From JAJRXG01 sp038523965 (GTDB taxonomy: Bacteria; Bacteroidota; Bacteroidia; Chitinophagales; Saprospiraceae), in contig JBCBIX010000017.1 of the NCBI GenBank assembly GCA_038523965.1, forward strand, positions 1 to 37,646: DNA of 37,646 nt. The letters are read 5' to 3'. The first letter of the stretch is position 1. The number at the start of each line of letters is the position of its first letter. Below are positions 35,401 through 37,646 of this stretch, piece by piece. The position numbers were made by a program, and so were the translations under genes. The notes beneath the pieces are model-generated. The model was not told the DNA's origin. It was given only the letters and a program-made list of their open reading frames with translations, and did no database searches.

Positions 35401-35700
35401 CGGGAACTACGCAGTAAGTTTTTAAGGAACATTCAGGCAACTGCCTTTTTTGACATCGGTTCTGCATGGCATGGCTTCTTACCGAGTATAGAGGATAATC
35501 CCATCAACACGGTCACATTGGCTCAGCGAGGAGTGATCGTAAGTCTTAATCTGGATCGGAGCACCTTCGTCTATAGCTATGGTTTCGGTGCGAGAATCAA
35601 TCTACTCGGCTACTTCATACGAGCAGATTACGCCTGGGGCGTAGAGAGTGGGCTAACTCAAGACCCGAAGTTGCATATCTCTCTTGGTACTGACTTCTAA
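32467..35700 (+). CDS. Envelope protein: inactive peptidase-like domain, TolB-like propeller and Omp85-like barrel
   Basis: A 1077-residue exported protein with signal peptide MRTRLFFLSTAMVLAVQLCAQ. Residues ~20-290 resemble a gluzincin-type peptidase, with WYQEGFASYVG (Glu174) where the family has its third zinc ligand. The HExxH site is replaced by KEGVA (139-143), so zinc catalysis is unlikely. Residues ~305-610 are TolB/PD40-like propeller blades (MRLSPDGSTVAYAVNN, PIVAWHPTRPEITVAY, LFASNRPQ). An acidic linker follows, then a barrel-like C-terminus with NLRGFDHNIRNG, ELRFPLF and a final Phe, as in BamA/TamA-type outer-membrane proteins. It is inferred to sit in the outer membrane with periplasmic domains, possibly in protein or lipid insertion or surface assembly. 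The helicase gene follows 12 bases later. Confidence 0.82.
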   Translation: MRTRLFFLSTAMVLAVQLCAQQIQTEFGKNRVQYTDDMYRWTMYETENYITYWYGKGRNIAQSAIQIAEKLHPEIQNLVEHRINDKIEIIVYTDISDLLQSNIGNEEIFETRDDFTKVIGSRVFLYFDGNHQSLERRIKEGVAQVYLNAMYAQGSLQEVVDSEPDLRVPSWYQEGFASYVGASWDPLIEDELRDIWYQRNGKFRKFDRLSSRHPRVAGHSMWHYIATTYGRTSVTTLLYLMRLRDDIDDNLEFIFGFNEKKLKKDWRVFYEKLYSAEKNAFVEVDSSASIQLRYKKWWPKSMMRLSPDGSTVAYAVNNQGKYQLVLRDLATGEQKVLFRFGSKNAVQQPDYNYPIVAWHPTRPEITVAYERRDIIRLRRIDLTTETYDEQDIPENFQRFYQIDYLTDDSYVINGVTEGYSDLYVYRSRSRQSDPLTEDYHDDIDANYVQLGEQWGVLFASNRPQATLLNERLDTILPTSNFDIYFLPVDSDVALRLTNTQAINERQPKLVNGNYVAYLSDESGVNNVYALDLSSRRPAYPITNLDRNVINMEGVKSSDRLLIQQYSDGAYKIKDLVPRWSTSVTPHLTAAADSELRIAQVEEQQVVPETTEKEIETGDKFQSRYSDPEVIEPLEQNIQYNLIQRTYNETYDDASDPEVIRFYPSRAVAARRMFKLEDFAVRADNTVLFEGLQSYANQDAEIEAQQTGVLVKGVVKDLFEDWKIELGMRVPTTFNGSEFFAVLDDRRRRIDRRYALYRRQQLNEFPANRGEPNVRQRETSFIALHRLSYPFDTYRSVRLTGQVRVDETFFQHTTDVTAALPEFNEKRFSLKAEYVFDNTLGIDLNLRHGSRYKAYVEFINRFDLEVGREFNFEASRGTTTVVGFDARHYQPILRNSILAFRGAGATSFGSDKILYYVGGTDGWITPTFDQSIPVPQDENFAFKTIAPNLRGFDHNIRNGRSFMVGSAELRFPLFKYLSARELRSKFLRNIQATAFFDIGSAWHGFLPSIEDNPINTVTLAQRGVIVSLNLDRSTFVYSYGFGARINLLGYFIRADYAWGVESGLTQDPKLHISLGTDF

Positions 35701-35712
35701 TCATCATCAGCT

Positions 35713-37646
35713 GTGGCATCCACACAAGAAGTAGTTCAGACAGAGGAAAGTCTACAGCCAGCGATACGATGGTTTGAACAACAGGGGTGGGAACCCTTTC
35801 CCTTTCAGCTGAATGCGTGGCAAGCTTATGAGAAAGGTATGTGTGGGCTCATCAATGCGCCAACAGGATTTGGAAAAACGTACTCCCTGCTCATTCCCAT
35901 TTTGTTAGAAGGCTTACGAGAGTCTAAACCACAAACAGGTATCCGTGCCATCTGGGTAGCACCTATCAGAGCCCTCACTAAGGAGATTCAACAAACATGT
36001 CAACGTGCCATCGAAGGCCTCGGATTAGATTGGCGAGTAGCCGTTCGATCAGGAGATACATCCTCCAGTGTTCGTAAGAAGCAGATGACAGATCCTCCGC
36101 AGGTGCTGATCACAACCCCAGAGAGTATCCACATCCTACTGGCCACGAAGAAAAACAACCGCCTTTTTAAGAACCTCAATGCGATCATTGTCGATGAATG
36201 GCACGAACTCATGGGCTCTAAACGTGGAGTGCAGATCGAACTGGCCATCTCGAGAATGCGAGGTATGCAGCCTCATCTGAAGGTCTGGGGCATCAGTGCG
36301 ACCATTGCGAATATCGATCAGGGCGTCGATATCCTGTTAGGGCCGGAGTTTGATCCCGCCAAGAAAACCATTATCAAATCTGGTATTACCAAGCACATCT
36401 CTGTCGAGACCATTCTCCCAGACGAGATCGAAGAATATCCATGGGCAGGACATCTGGGCTTGGCCCTCCTTGAGAAGGTTATACCCGTGATACATGGCAG
36501 CAAGTCCACGATCATCTTCACCAATACCAGAGCACAATGTGAGATCTGGTATCAGCGCCTCCTCGAAGTAGAGCCAGGCTTAGCGGGCAACATGGCGATG
36601 CATCATGGCTCCATCGGACGAGACATCAGAGAATGGGTCGAAGATGCCCTTCATGAGGGAGCCATCAAAGTAGTCGTAAGTACATCAAGTCTGGATCTTG
36701 GTGTGGACTTCAGACCTGTCGAGTCAGTCGTTCAGATTGGGAGTCCCAAGGGTGTCTCGCGATTCGTACAGCGCGCCGGTCGCAGTGGACATCAACCATT
36801 AGCAGTCAGTCGCATCTACTTTGTTCCGACACACACACTGGAGTTAATCGAGGGAGGAGCACTGCGCACCGCCATCGCTCGTGGTGTTCTCGAACCACGG
36901 ATACCCTACCTGCGCTGCTTTGATGTATTGGTTCAGTACCTCATGACATTAGCAGTCGCAGACGGATTTGTTGAAAAAGTCATCTATGCTGAAGTCAAGA
37001 GCACGCATTGCTTCCATTCCATTAGTCAAGAGGAGTGGTCATGGGTCTTAGACTTTTTGGTGACCGGAGGTTCCTCTCTGCAAGCCTACAATGAGTATCA
37101 GAAAGTGATCATCGATAATCACATCTACAAGGTAGAGAACCGTCGCATCGCCCAACGACATCGAATGTCGATCGGTACAATTGTCGGAGCAACAAGCATC
37201 CATGTTGCCTTTGTAGGGGGTAAACGGTTAGGCACGATTGAAGAAACCTTCGTGGCATCAATGGCACCTGGAGATGTTTTTTGGTTTGCAGGTCAGGCCC
37301 TGGAATATGTCCGGATCAAAGAAATGACCCTTCAGGTCAAAAGATCAAAAGCCAAAAAAGCTCGTGTCCACTCGTGGATGGGTGGACGGATGCCACTCAG
37401 TTCGACGATGTCATCGATGATCCGAGAGAAACTGGATAATTACTCGGAAGGTATAATTGATGAAATTGAAACAGAGGCCTTAATACCTCTTTTGGAAGTT
37501 CAACGCGCCAAATCTCATCTACCCTCAGAAGGGGACTTCCTCATAGAGTACATTGTCTCTAAGGATGGGTATCATCTATTGATGTATCCGTTCGAAGGTA
37601 GGTATGTGCATGAAGGAATCGGGGCACTACTGGGCCAACGTCTATT
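35713..37646 (+). CDS. Ligase-associated DEXH-box helicase (Lhr-like), truncated by the window end
   Basis: At least 644 codons are open from GTG 35713 to the window edge. The first in-frame ATG (35839) would cut into the helicase core, so GTG is the best start. The Walker A motif is NAPTGFGKT (48-56), motif II is DEWH (161-164), STSSLDLGVDF forms motif V and QRAGRSGH forms motif VI. The visible C-terminal part contains YPFEGRYVHEGIGALLGQRL, typical of the ligase-associated (LigD-like DNA damage response) Lhr-type helicases. In such loci the next genes are usually a metallo-beta-lactamase-fold exonuclease and an ATP-dependent DNA ligase; both would lie beyond the window. It should unwind DNA or RNA-DNA hybrids in repair. 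Confidence 0.93.
   Translation, partial: MASTQEVVQTEESLQPAIRWFEQQGWEPFPFQLNAWQAYEKGMCGLINAPTGFGKTYSLLIPILLEGLRESKPQTGIRAIWVAPIRALTKEIQQTCQRAIEGLGLDWRVAVRSGDTSSSVRKKQMTDPPQVLITTPESIHILLATKKNNRLFKNLNAIIVDEWHELMGSKRGVQIELAISRMRGMQPHLKVWGISATIANIDQGVDILLGPEFDPAKKTIIKSGITKHISVETILPDEIEEYPWAGHLGLALLEKVIPVIHGSKSTIIFTNTRAQCEIWYQRLLEVEPGLAGNMAMHHGSIGRDIREWVEDALHEGAIKVVVSTSSLDLGVDFRPVESVVQIGSPKGVSRFVQRAGRSGHQPLAVSRIYFVPTHTLELIEGGALRTAIARGVLEPRIPYLRCFDVLVQYLMTLAVADGFVEKVIYAEVKSTHCFHSISQEEWSWVLDFLVTGGSSLQAYNEYQKVIIDNHIYKVENRRIAQRHRMSIGTIVGATSIHVAFVGGKRLGTIEETFVASMAPGDVFWFAGQALEYVRIKEMTLQVKRSKAKKARVHSWMGGRMPLSSTMSSMIREKLDNYSEGIIDEIETEALIPLLEVQRAKSHLPSEGDFLIEYIVSKDGYHLLMYPFEGRYVHEGIGALLGQRL

Overview
The window is chromosomal DNA from a Bacteroidota bacterium, most likely a Saprospirales/Lewinella-type marine or environmental lineage. 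This is inferred from gene content only: a long PorU-type C25 sortase of the type IX secretion system (T9SS), a second protein ending in a T9SS sorting domain, lipoproteins with Bacteroidota-style lipoboxes, a YpdA-family flavoprotein, a BatA/DUF58 locus and a ligase-associated DEXH helicase. Ribosome binding sites are mostly not recognisable, as is usual in this phylum. I see no rRNA, tRNA, CRISPR array, insertion sequence or prophage. Coding density is very high and no gene-free stretch exceeds about 220 bases. I recognise 24 protein genes, the last cut by the window edge.

Layout. 1-6.5 kb: a von Willebrand factor A (VWA) lipoprotein with a T9SS tail; a degenerate TrpF-like protein divergent from an alkyltransferase-like (ATL) DNA repair protein; an OmpA-family envelope protein; then a compact three-gene glycosyltransferase operon. 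6.6-14.2 kb: a small exported orphan, the 1639-residue PorU-like sortase, a divergent membrane GT2 glycosyltransferase and rsmG. 14.2-20 kb: an M1 aminopeptidase lipoprotein, an ABC exporter half-transporter, an NADPH-dependent FMN reductase and a divergent MobA-like nucleotidyltransferase. 20-25.9 kb: a tightly overlapping minus-strand operon DUF58 - BatA-like - DUF4175-like - GATase-like membrane protein. 26-29.8 kb: an ECF sigma factor ending in a clear terminator, mutY, a small exported orphan and gpmI. 29.8-37.6 kb: an exported orphan, a YpdA-like reductase, a 1077-residue envelope protein (inactive-looking peptidase domain, TolB-like propeller and Omp85-like barrel) and the start of the DEXH helicase.

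How it fits together. Most genes are housekeeping (rsmG, mutY, gpmI, helicase) or cell-envelope functions. The most system-like unit is the four-gene operon at 20.0-25.9 kb. It resembles the MoxR/DUF58/Bat family of envelope systems but lacks an adjacent MoxR ATPase and any visible VWA domain in the BatA-like protein. Its large membrane protein carries a histidine-rich insert repeating every 23 residues, which suggests a metal-binding periplasmic module. This is my best candidate for something under-described. The DUF58 gene is divergent from the sigma factor across a short region holding a perfect 9-bp-arm inverted repeat.
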